Assembly: GCA_905233405.1 (NCBI GenBank)
Contig: CAJOEG010000026.1
Span: 1 to 11,260, forward strand
Length of the DNA stretch: 11,260 nt
Source: an uncultured Bacteroidales bacterium
GTDB taxonomy: Bacteria > Bacteroidota > Bacteroidia > Bacteroidales > ML635J-15
Reading direction: 5' to 3'
Shown here: positions 1 to 6,880 of the stretch, piece after piece
How the letters are laid out: every line of letters starts with the position of its first letter
Position numbering within the stretch: the stretch's first letter is position 1
Made by a program: the position numbers and the translations under genes
The notes under the pieces: generated by a model
Told to the model about the DNA's origin: nothing
The model's database searches: none
The model's input: the letters and a program-made list of their open reading frames with translations, nothing else

Positions 1-3000
1 TGGAACATTGGTGACGGACAGACTGGCACTGGAGAAAATCTTGTCCATACTTACAACTCTCACGGGCATTTCGATGTTAGCGTTACGGCAACCGACAGTT
101 ACGGATGTTCTACCACTATGCTTTATCCCGATATGATTTCCATTGCATCGTTGGTGCCGCGCTACGATGCTCCGTCGGTCGTATGCAAGAAATCGTCTAT
201 GGCATACCGAAGCCTTATGCCGCCACGGACTAACTGCCAGTGGAACTTTGGCGACGGCTCGCCGGTTTCACGCGACCCAATTGCATATCACGCATATATG
301 GAGGCAGGCACATATACCGTCACCTTTACCGCCGACCCGGGCGGCCCTTGCGAGCAATCGACAACTTTCGAGGTGACTGTCGAGCAGGTGGAGGCTTCGT
401 TTGTGGTGGATGGAACCTTCTCGTGCGACTATCCTTTCACAGTGCATTTTACAAACACTTCCACTGGCGATGATGTGTCGTACCGATACAATGTGGGGCT
501 AGGTGACAATCATCTGCTTTCAGAGGAAAATCCGGAGGTGACATACAATCGAAATGGTATTTACGAAACATCATTTATCGCCTACACCAGTGCTGGATGT
601 TCCGATAATTTTGATGGCCCGACTATAATTGTAAATCACCCCGAAGCTAGCCTTACTTCTAATTCTTGCGGAGGCTGTGCTCCCACAACTATTCAGTTCC
701 AGCATCATTATTTATATACCGCAGGCAACGCCATAGTTGACTATTACTGGGATTTTGGCGACGGAACGACACTTCATACTACATACTCTCCTGTGAGCCA
801 TACCTATACCGAAATCGGTACTTATCAGCCTACGCTTACAATAGTCGATACTTCTGGTTGTACTGATACAAGAATTCTGCACGACTATACGTCTGTTGAC
901 TGCCGTATGATTGAGATTGGAATTCAAATTCCGCCCGAGGACTATGGCGTTTACGACAATATGCACAACCCAATAAACAAGGATACGGTATGTCCGCAGG
1001 ATATTTATTTTTTCTACAATTCGATGTACGAGAGTTCCGATACTATGGGATTTGGTTATGTCATCGTAGCTAATGGCAGTAATAATGGAGCAGGAAACGC
1101 CAACGACCAGTACAATCCAATGACATTTGAAGTAGATACAGGTTGGAACTATGTAGGAATTAGGACTGTTTATATGAGCTGCAACTCGGATATATATTGG
1201 TGGGACAGTGTATATGTGCAGCCACCGATAATGCATTTCGACCAATATACACATTGCTCTGCGCCTTTCGATTTCAGATATATGATTGATGATAACCGTG
1301 GTGCTCAGTACTGGGAATGGATTGTTACCAATTATGATACAGGCGATACCCTTACGCATATTCCGCATTCAATATCTACTGTTTTCGATTACACATATCC
1401 TGATTATGGTTCATATAAGTGCAAACTTGTTGGACATAACGATAATTCTGGATGTACATATGAGATTGTACTTACTAGCAATATCGACCCGCTTCCTTTC
1501 GAGTGGCATTTGGAACCCGATACGGTTTGTATGGGAAAAAGGATGTCTGTTGAAATTGACGAAAGGGCACCAGTATTTGCGAGTATTGCCTACGACTGGA
1601 AAAGCGAGGATATTCCTGACGACGAACTTGAATGGTTTGACATTTCAACTAACATATCGCATGTTCACACCTATGATGAAGGCGGAGAATATACGCTTAC
1701 TGTAATATTACGTCAGAGCGACGGCTGCATATCCATCTACTCCTTGCCGATTTATGTTGTTGACCCTGCTTCGACATTAAGTCCGCCGCCGTCGATTGCC
1801 TGTGCCCCTGCCAATGTGGAGTTCGAGTGCATTCTCACCAATACCAACGACCCTATAGGCGATGTGCAGTGGAATCTTGTGAGTGGAGAAACGATTCGCG
1901 GCAACCCCGTTTCGCACGAATATGCCGATACTGGTTACTATTCAATACATTATATGGTCACCACTCGGCACGGCTGCATCGACCGCCAGAGTTTCGAGGA
2001 CCATCTGCACGTTATTGATGTCCCCGACCTTGATGTTGACTTCGACGACAGCATTTGCATTAACAATATGGTTGTTTTCTCCTCAAATGTTACAAATCCC
2101 GAATTTTCATATACTTGGGATTTCGGTGACGGCGAAGTCTGGGACAACAGCGGACCTGTTGTTTCCCATAATTATTCTGTGCCGGGGCGTTATCCAGTGT
2201 CGCTAAAAGTTGTTGGAGGTTTGGGTTGTACCGATTCCATATCGTATCCCGATGGTGTTTGGGTAGAGAGCCTTGATGCCGAACTTTTGCCGTCGCACCA
2301 GAATTTCAACTGTTATCCCGCCCAGCCAATTTTTTCAGTGTCGGCTACGGCCTTGCCCGATGGAACAGAGCCTTCGTTCGAGTGGAATATGGGCAACGGT
2401 GACATCCTGTATGTAGAAAATCCCGAATACCTATATAATTTACCGGGATACTATAATATTTCGCTTGTGGTTACAACACCGTCAGGTTGCCGTCAGGTGA
2501 AGAATACTAGCGTTATGGTTAGCGGACCATTTGCCGAAATAAGTATCAGCGATACTGCCATTTGCGCTGGCGACGATGTCACCTTCCGAATGCTCAACGC
2601 ACAGAACGTTCAGTCGTACCAGTGGGTTGTTGGTGGTGGATACAACTATACTACTTCGACGGTTACGCATACCTACGACTATGTGCCGCAGTCGGGTTAT
2701 TTCCCTGTGGTGCTTAGCCTTACAAGCGGCGAATGCAGTGTTGACATCACCGAAATGATATATGTCTATGAGGTTGACGCACGTTTCGGGCTGTTTACCG
2801 ACAGCGTTGAGATTGCAGAAGGAACGGGAATGTGCGAGCCTTTGTCGGCAAGATTGGTAAACCAGTCGGCGGAAGAGGCTCAGTGGCGTTGGTATCAGAA
2901 TGGGCGCAGGCTTGGAGCATCCACTGAGGAAATTCCTGTATATTGGACAAATCCGTCGTATTCAGATTCTACATTTGTAATTTCGCTTGCCGTAACCAAC

Positions 3001-3789
3001 GAACACAACTGCTACGACAGCGTTTCGCACCGATACACGCTTTTCCCAAGTCCGCATCCCCTGATAAGCCACGATACTGTGATATGCTTTGGCGAAGAAG
3101 TGAATCTGTGGGTAATGGGTGGCAATTCGTATCATTGGGATGCACCAATTAACGCCAATTCGTCAGTGCAGACCGTAAAGCCCGACGAAACCACAACCTA
3201 TCGCGTGGATGTTTTCTCCGACAAGATGTGTCAGGCAAGCGATTCGGTCAAGGTGAATGTAATAACGCAAGTGGAGGCTTCTGTCGAACCCGATTATGCT
3301 TCGATAAACATTGGCGATACGGTCGTGTCGGTGGTGTTGTCGGAGAGTCTGTTGAACTGCCGCTGGTCTCCTACAGACAGTGTCCTTGCCATTGGGTGCG
3401 ACACCTTGTATTTCTTCCCTAACATTAGTACCGATTATGTCGTTTGGCTCAGCGATACTCTTGGCTGCTACGAAAGCCGTTTCGACATACATATTGATGT
3501 TGATATGCGCTTCTCGCTTGATGTGCCAGGAGCATTCACACCGCTTAGCGAAGGCGACGGAAATAATATTGTCTATGTTCGTGGCTTGGGTATCAAGCGA
3601 TTGCTGCAGTTCCGCATTTTTAACCGTTGGGGCGAGGAAGTTTTCTTCTCCGACGACCTAAACAGAGGCTGGGATGGCACACTCAAAGGCAAAGTCCAGA
3701 ACATAGACACCTATTCCTACTATGTCGAAGCCGAAATGTTTGACGGCAGTATCAGAACGAAGAAGGGGAATCTGATGCTGATAAAATAA
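1..3789 (+). CDS. Partial giant PKD-repeat surface protein with C-terminal T9SS type B (gliding-motility/CHU_C) sorting domain
   Basis: The frame is open from base 1, so the 5' end is missing; 1262 residues are visible up to TAA at 3787-3789. The protein is a string of PKD-like beta-sandwich repeats. Clear signatures start at visible residues 1 (WNIGDG), 81 (WNFGDG), 250 and 706 (both WDFGDG), with weaker ones at 624, 795 and 875. Most repeats also have an H-x-Y/Y-x-x-x-G-x-Y strand and end in an x-G-C motif. An Ig-like CHU-type domain lies at about 1017-1085. The last ~92 residues (from 1171) form a gliding-motility-associated C-terminal domain: PGAFTP, then FNRWGEEVF, GWDGTLKG and a final G-x-L-M-L-I-K. 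By family knowledge this domain directs export across the outer membrane by T9SS and surface attachment or release, so a SprB-like adhesin or other surface protein is likely. The ligand is unknown. The signal peptide would lie upstream of the window. The stop is only 13 bases from the stop of the convergent glycosyltransferase gene. Confidence 0.9.
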   Translation, partial: WNIGDGQTGTGENLVHTYNSHGHFDVSVTATDSYGCSTTMLYPDMISIASLVPRYDAPSVVCKKSSMAYRSLMPPRTNCQWNFGDGSPVSRDPIAYHAYMEAGTYTVTFTADPGGPCEQSTTFEVTVEQVEASFVVDGTFSCDYPFTVHFTNTSTGDDVSYRYNVGLGDNHLLSEENPEVTYNRNGIYETSFIAYTSAGCSDNFDGPTIIVNHPEASLTSNSCGGCAPTTIQFQHHYLYTAGNAIVDYYWDFGDGTTLHTTYSPVSHTYTEIGTYQPTLTIVDTSGCTDTRILHDYTSVDCRMIEIGIQIPPEDYGVYDNMHNPINKDTVCPQDIYFFYNSMYESSDTMGFGYVIVANGSNNGAGNANDQYNPMTFEVDTGWNYVGIRTVYMSCNSDIYWWDSVYVQPPIMHFDQYTHCSAPFDFRYMIDDNRGAQYWEWIVTNYDTGDTLTHIPHSISTVFDYTYPDYGSYKCKLVGHNDNSGCTYEIVLTSNIDPLPFEWHLEPDTVCMGKRMSVEIDERAPVFASIAYDWKSEDIPDDELEWFDISTNISHVHTYDEGGEYTLTVILRQSDGCISIYSLPIYVVDPASTLSPPPSIACAPANVEFECILTNTNDPIGDVQWNLVSGETIRGNPVSHEYADTGYYSIHYMVTTRHGCIDRQSFEDHLHVIDVPDLDVDFDDSICINNMVVFSSNVTNPEFSYTWDFGDGEVWDNSGPVVSHNYSVPGRYPVSLKVVGGLGCTDSISYPDGVWVESLDAELLPSHQNFNCYPAQPIFSVSATALPDGTEPSFEWNMGNGDILYVENPEYLYNLPGYYNISLVVTTPSGCRQVKNTSVMVSGPFAEISISDTAICAGDDVTFRMLNAQNVQSYQWVVGGGYNYTTSTVTHTYDYVPQSGYFPVVLSLTSGECSVDITEMIYVYEVDARFGLFTDSVEIAEGTGMCEPLSARLVNQSAEEAQWRWYQNGRRLGASTEEIPVYWTNPSYSDSTFVISLAVTNEHNCYDSVSHRYTLFPSPHPLISHDTVICFGEEVNLWVMGGNSYHWDAPINANSSVQTVKPDETTTYRVDVFSDKMCQASDSVKVNVITQVEASVEPDYASINIGDTVVSVVLSESLLNCRWSPTDSVLAIGCDTLYFFPNISTDYVVWLSDTLGCYESRFDIHIDVDMRFSLDVPGAFTPLSEGDGNNIVYVRGLGIKRLLQFRIFNRWGEEVFFSDDLNRGWDGTLKGKVQNIDTYSYYVEAEMFDGSIRTKKGNLMLIK

Positions 3790-3802
3790 TGGTATGTTTT
3801 TG

Positions 3803-4876
3803 CTATATCATCCCGTCAAACAAACCTTTCCACTCCCCTACTATTCTTTCCTTTGAGAACCTTGATGATACGATTTCCTTTGATTTTATACCAAATCTTT
3901 GTCTCAAATCCTCATCACGCATAAGTGTTTTCATTTTCTCGGCAAAGGTTTCCAAATCATTGTCAGAAACTAAAAATCCGCTTTCTCCATCGGAAATTAT
4001 GTCGCTCGGTCCTGCATTTATGTCAAATGCTACTGCAGGAAGACCATACGCCGCAGATTCTACAAGAACCATCCCGAAACCTTCGAATTTGCTCGTCATA
4101 ACATAAATGCTCGACTGCATATATTCTTCCTCTATTTTGCTTGTAAATGGTTTGATTTCTATTGAATCGGCAATATTCAACTGTCTGATTTTTTCTTCAA
4201 GAGCCTTCTTTTGTTGTCCGCTTCCAACTATCCGCAATCTCCAGTCGGCAAAAGACTTGTCATCCTGCACAATTTTCCATATTTCAACAAGGCGGAGAAA
4301 TCCTTTCTGGTCGCCATTGTCAATTCGCCCGACTGATATTACTGTTTTTTGAGTGTAATCGGTGATTTTGTCTGGCATTTCAACAAGGAAATTAGGTATC
4401 ACCTTTATATTTCGGTGGTATTGCCTCCACACGTCAATTTGTTTTTCTGACAAAACTACAAGCGAATCGTATCTGCCAAAAACCTTTTTCTTTTTCTTAG
4501 GTGCATTCAAGTGCCAAAGACGTATATATCTGATTCCTTTGTCCTTTACAATCGGCATAAAGGTGCCATCGTTGCAAAAGACAATGTCGGGTTTGTATCG
4601 TTTTATGACAGAAGATGCCTTCAGGCTTAAAAATACGCGGATTATGGTCTTGTTCAGAAATCTTTTGAACAGGTTGGACGAACGCTGCGCCCCTTTGGAA
4701 AGGAATTCTACAGAAATGTTGGGATTAAGGCTGTATGTAATGTGTTTCTCCTTTTGGTGAAAACTGACAATCTTAATTTCGTAGGAATCCGACAATGCAT
4801 TCGACAGATTGGCGCAAACTCGCTCTCCCCCACCAGTTTCGGTAATGTCCCGAAGTGTTATCAGAATCTTTTTCAT
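3803..4876 (-). CDS. Glycosyltransferase family 4 (GT-B fold)
   Basis: This 357-residue protein is predicted to move a sugar from an activated nucleotide donor onto a surface glycan or lipid-linked acceptor at the cytoplasmic face of the membrane. The N-terminal half opens with a Rossmann-like strand followed by ETGGGERVCANL (about residues 13-24), the glycine-rich acceptor-side loop typical of GT4 enzymes. The C-terminal half starts at VISVGRID and contains the family's E-x7-E motif, EGFGMVLVE, with E265 and E273, followed by GPSDIISDGESGFLV, the donor-binding region. The length is normal for the family. ATG at 4874-4876 overlaps the TGA of the upstream GT2 gene by four bases (ATGA), so the two are probably translationally coupled. 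The donor and acceptor sugars cannot be read from the sequence. Confidence 0.88.
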   Translation of the reverse strand: MKKILITLRDITETGGGERVCANLSNALSDSYEIKIVSFHQKEKHITYSLNPNISVEFLSKGAQRSSNLFKRFLNKTIIRVFLSLKASSVIKRYKPDIVFCNDGTFMPIVKDKGIRYIRLWHLNAPKKKKKVFGRYDSLVVLSEKQIDVWRQYHRNIKVIPNFLVEMPDKITDYTQKTVISVGRIDNGDQKGFLRLVEIWKIVQDDKSFADWRLRIVGSGQQKKALEEKIRQLNIADSIEIKPFTSKIEEEYMQSSIYVMTSKFEGFGMVLVESAAYGLPAVAFDINAGPSDIISDGESGFLVSDNDLETFAEKMKTLMRDEDLRQRFGIKSKEIVSSRFSKERIVGEWKGLFDGMI

Positions 4877-5640
4877 TTGTCGTTTTTGTTCATTTCATAC
4901 AACTTCATATAGCGGAAGAAGGCACCGCTTGCATTCAACAAAGATACGACAAAGCCCTTGTATCCGTAGAAAATGCCTTTGCGGAAAAAATAATCCTTGT
5001 TGAAAGTATGTATAAACTTGAATATCGCAGCAATAACGCTTGTTTTCTTGCCAGACTTGTGCTTTTCCTGTGCCGACAAGGTTGTATAACGGTTCATCTT
5101 GTCTATTATCGACGACATACTGGTTACGGCATAATGCTTCAGCGCGTCCTTGATGTATTGTTTCTGAGTATCTGGCTTTATTTCAACACCTTCGTGTACA
5201 ATATTTTCGTTGAAGCACGTGTATTTGCGGTTGAAAATTCGCCATACATAGTCGGGATACCAGCCACAGCACTTCATACAGCGGTCGCCGTAGTAGTTGA
5301 GACGCGAAAGGGCAACGACAGTATTTTCGTTCAGTTGCATTGCGTTTATTCTGGAAACAATTTCGGGCATAAGCACCTCATCGGAGTCAATGCTCAACAC
5401 CCAGTCGTTGGTAGCGTGGCTCACGGCAATATTTTTCATCTTGCCGAACCCGTAGAAATTCGGTTCGCTGAAAACCTTAACATTTGGATACTTGTTTGCA
5501 ATTTCGAGCGTTGCATCCGTACTGCCATTGTCAAGCAGAACGACCTCGCCGAACTGGCGTAACGATTCGAGGCATTCGCCGATTGTTTTCTCGGCGTTCT
5601 TGACGAGTATTACAGCACTTATATTATCGGTGTTCTGCAT
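4873..5640 (-). CDS. Glycosyltransferase family 2, WaaE/KdtX-like
   Basis: This 255-residue protein has the GT-A fold signatures: ISAVILVKNAEKTI at residues 7-20, LLDNGSTD at 35-42, and the metal/nucleotide-binding D-x-D as DSDE at 85-88. The middle region (GWYPDYVWRIFNRK, then ENIVHEGVEI) and the C-terminal K-x-x-RYTTLSAQE and Y-x-x-x-KGFVVSLLNA-x-G-x-F-x-RY-x-K stretch resemble the WaaE/KdtX subfamily, known for adding a sugar to the inner core of lipopolysaccharide. The exact linkage is not readable here. It is the first gene of a two-gene unit with the GT4 gene and begins after the 632-base spacer. A possible promoter motif lies 24 bases upstream. No Shine-Dalgarno sequence is evident, which is common in Bacteroidota. 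The start fits the family, whose members begin just before the I-S-A-V-I-L strand. Confidence 0.87.
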   Translation of the reverse strand: MQNTDNISAVILVKNAEKTIGECLESLRQFGEVVLLDNGSTDATLEIANKYPNVKVFSEPNFYGFGKMKNIAVSHATNDWVLSIDSDEVLMPEIVSRINAMQLNENTVVALSRLNYYGDRCMKCCGWYPDYVWRIFNRKYTCFNENIVHEGVEIKPDTQKQYIKDALKHYAVTSMSSIIDKMNRYTTLSAQEKHKSGKKTSVIAAIFKFIHTFNKDYFFRKGIFYGYKGFVVSLLNASGAFFRYMKLYEMNKNDK

Positions 5641-5663
5641 TGCAATTACGGTTATTTACGATG

Positions 5664-5671
5664 CAAAAATA
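5664..5671 (-). promoter_or_regulatory. Possible Bacteroidota-type -7 element for the glycosyltransferase pair
   Basis: On the minus strand this reads TATTTTTG, which fits the Bacteroidota -7 consensus TAnnTTTG. It sits 24 bases before the GT2 start codon, giving a short, plausible leader. No TTG/TTTG -33 box is seen at the expected distance (around 5690-5698), and the surrounding sequence is very A/T-rich, so a chance match is possible. Confidence 0.35.
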
Positions 5672-5735
5672 ATTATTATTATCGTGGTAGAAATATTTTT
5701 TGTTATTGCTACCCGATAAATCATGCGTTGTCACA

Positions 5736-5762
5736 GTTTTTGCATTGCTTTGCTGCAAAAAC
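5736..5762. repeat. Perfect 9-bp inverted repeat with 9-base loop
   Basis: GTTTTTGCA (5736-5744) is the exact reverse complement of TGCAAAAAC (5754-5762), separated by TTGCTTTGC. It lies about 95 bases upstream of the GT2 start. It could be a regulator-binding dyad or an RNA hairpin. It is not a convincing terminator, because no T-run follows on either strand. Confidence 0.6.
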
Positions 5763-5782
5763 ATGCGCCAACGCTTTATAAC

Positions 5783-5875
5783 GAACATATTGTTCTATAT
5801 ATATGTAACCTCTCCGAGGTTAATATTTTTGCCCAAATACAAACCATAAAATTCATTGGCGTTACAATCATTGTA
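5783..5875. repeat. Three further perfect short dyads
   Basis: GAACA-TAT-TGTTC lies at 5783-5795. TAACCTC-TCC-GAGGTTA lies at 5806-5822 and is followed on the + strand by ATATTTTTG. TACAAT-C-ATTGTA lies at 5863-5875. All three are exact. The middle one could act as a weak + strand hairpin terminator, but no + strand gene precedes it. As double-stranded DNA, each has the size and symmetry of a dimeric regulator site. No known operator consensus is recognised. Confidence 0.45.
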
Positions 5876-5948
5876 TGGAAGGCATTCAAGCATTTTTTTT
5901 GAGGTGGGAAGGCGAAAAAAGGCTAAAAGTCTAATTATCGAGCAGAAG

Positions 5949-6032
5949 ACCTGTCAAGCAGTCTGGCTGTCAGCCTGTGAGACTGCAAGACTGTTAGACA
6001 GCAGGACTGTTAGCCTTCGAGCCTGCAAGCCC
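5949..6032. repeat. Degenerate 8-bp tandem repeat array, consensus about GMCTGYNA
   Basis: Reading in steps of eight from 5949 gives ACCTGTCA, AGCAGTCT, GGCTGTCA, GCCTGTGA, GACTGCAA, GACTGTTA, GACAGCAG, GACTGTTA, GCCTTCGA, GCCTGCAA, GCCC. Eight of the ten full units fit the consensus closely. The units at 5957 and 5997 look like inverted copies. Because of these, the array can fold: GCAGTCT (5958-5964) pairs with AGACTGC (5980-5986) around an inner GGCT-GTC-AGCC, and CTGT-TAG-ACAG lies at 5991-6001. A similar but out-of-phase pair of octamers (GGCTAAAA, GTCTAATT) starts at 5921. No protein-coding potential is evident. Confidence 0.75.
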
Positions 6033-6040
6033 AAAACATA

Positions 6041-6161
6041 GAAACGCCGAAGGCATTGAAACGGCGAAGCCATTGAACGGCGAAGCCCTCAACGAAGTTA
6101 AACTTTAGCTCGGCGTAAGCCAAACTCTCAAACGCCGAAGGCATCAAACGGACGCAGTCCA
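6041..6161. repeat. Phased array of seven mini-hairpins with ~16.5-bp spacing
   Basis: Seven short self-complementary cores occur in a row: GCC-GAA-GGC (6046-6054), GGC-GAA-GCC (6063-6071), GGC-GAA-GCC (6079-6087), AAGT-TAA-ACTT (6095-6105), GGC-GTAA-GCC (6112-6121), GCC-GAA-GGC (6134-6142) and GGAC-GCA-GTCC (6150-6160). Their centres are 17, 16, 17, 16.5, 21.5 and 17 bases apart. Stem sequence changes between units, but pairing is kept every time, and six of seven loops are GNA or GNRA type. GCGAAGC is a well-known, unusually stable DNA mini-hairpin. Linkers are A/T-rich and mostly contain TTGAA or TCAAA. The array lies downstream of the rnf terminator. Confidence 0.75.
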
Positions 6162-6167
6162 CAAACC

Positions 6168-6196
6168 TTGAACGTTGAACATTGAACCCCTTGAAC
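6168..6196. repeat. Short TTGAAC heptamer array
   Basis: TTGAAC occurs at 6168, 6175, 6182 and 6191, that is, with spacing 7, 7 and 9. It resembles the ATTGAA linker between the neighbouring mini-hairpins, as if the linker had been amplified without its core. No function is apparent. Confidence 0.6.
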
Positions 6197-6216
6197 CATC
6201 AAACCAGCGTAACAAC

Positions 6217-6251
6217 AAAAAAACTGCGCAGCACAAAATTGTACCGCGCAG
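6217..6251 (-). terminator. Rho-independent terminator of the rnf operon
   Basis: On the minus strand a hairpin forms between CTGCGC (6246-6251) and GCGCAG (6224-6229). It extends inward through GGTACAA and TTGTGCT, giving roughly 11-12 pairs including two G-U wobbles and a small A/T-rich loop. It is followed directly by seven T residues (complement of 6217-6223). It begins about 20 bases after the rnfA stop codon, the expected place for the end of the operon transcript. Confidence 0.88.
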
Positions 6252-6272
6252 CTGCATTATGAAAACAAAACT

Positions 6273-6869
6273 TTATACCAGTCCTGAGAATCCCATAAAA
6301 GCGAGAGCTAGGATACCAGCAACTACGAGAGCTGCTGGAACACCCTTCATGCCTTCTGGAATCGGGAGCTTTGCCATGTGTTCGCGGATACCTGCGAAGA
6401 TTACCAATGCAAGCATGAAACCTAATGCGGTACCTATTGCGAATACTATTGCCGGCAAAAGCGATGTTGCATCGAGTCCCATCGAGTTGTATGTTCCGTT
6501 GCCAACCAATATTGCAACACCAAGTATTGCGCAGTTGGTGGTGATAAGCGGAAGGAAAATACCGAGTGCCTGATACAGCGACGGGCTTATCTTCTTGAGG
6601 ATAATCTCGACCATCTGTACGAGTGCAGCAATGATGAGGATGAATGCAACTGTCTGCATAAACTGAATTCCCAACTTATTTAGAATGTAGGTCTGCACGA
6701 GCCATGTAACTATGGTTGCGAGAACCATTACAAACAAGACTGCCGCACCCATTCCGACTGCTGTTTTTACCTTTCCAGAAACTCCCAAAAACGGGCAGAT
6801 TCCGAGAAACTGGGCAAGCACGATGTTATTTACGAGCATTGCCGTTATTATAATGAGTATGTATGCCAT
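6273..6869 (-). CDS. rnfA: Rnf electron-transport complex subunit A
   Basis: RnfA is an integral membrane subunit of the Rnf complex, which transfers electrons from reduced ferredoxin to NAD+ while moving Na+ or H+ across the membrane. The 198-residue protein matches the usual ~190-200 residue length and consists of about six hydrophobic helices. NNIVLAQFLGICPFLGVS at residues 14-31 and TTNCAILG at 110-117 are the family signatures. C25 and C113 are expected to help hold the iron-sulfur cluster buried between RnfA and RnfE, as known for the related NqrD/NqrE pair. Last gene of the operon, 11 bases after the rnfE stop and followed by a strong terminator. The paralogous NqrE is the alternative, but the neighbouring ferredoxin-type RnfB and RnfC decide for Rnf. 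Confidence 0.96.
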   Translation of the reverse strand: MAYILIIITAMLVNNIVLAQFLGICPFLGVSGKVKTAVGMGAAVLFVMVLATIVTWLVQTYILNKLGIQFMQTVAFILIIAALVQMVEIILKKISPSLYQALGIFLPLITTNCAILGVAILVGNGTYNSMGLDATSLLPAIVFAIGTALGFMLALVIFAGIREHMAKLPIPEGMKGVPAALVVAGILALAFMGFSGLV

Positions 6870-6880
6870 AGTCGTAAATT

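Noticed and set aside
712..1368. 218-residue - strand open frame inside the PKD gene
   Set aside because: It is a shadow of the PKD-repeat frame, with no initiation signal or domain.
4855..5562. 235-residue + strand open frame
   Set aside because: It is antisense to the GT2 glycosyltransferase gene, whose catalytic motifs are clear.
5824..5831. + strand -7 element (TATTTTTG) in the spacer
   Set aside because: It fits TAnnTTTG, but no -33 box sits at the right distance and no + strand gene follows; chance is likely in A/T-rich sequence.
5856..6041. Small + strand protein of 61 residues
   Set aside because: It runs straight through the 8-bp tandem array, has no ribosome site or recognisable motif, and looks like an open frame by chance.
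6041..6161. CRISPR array
   Set aside because: The repeated parts are only 9-11 bases with varying stems, the intervals are conserved linkers rather than unique spacers, and no cas genes are present.
5949..6196. Integron attC site or insertion-sequence end
   Set aside because: No attC core sites, transposase, target duplication or terminal inverted repeats are visible around the repeat region.
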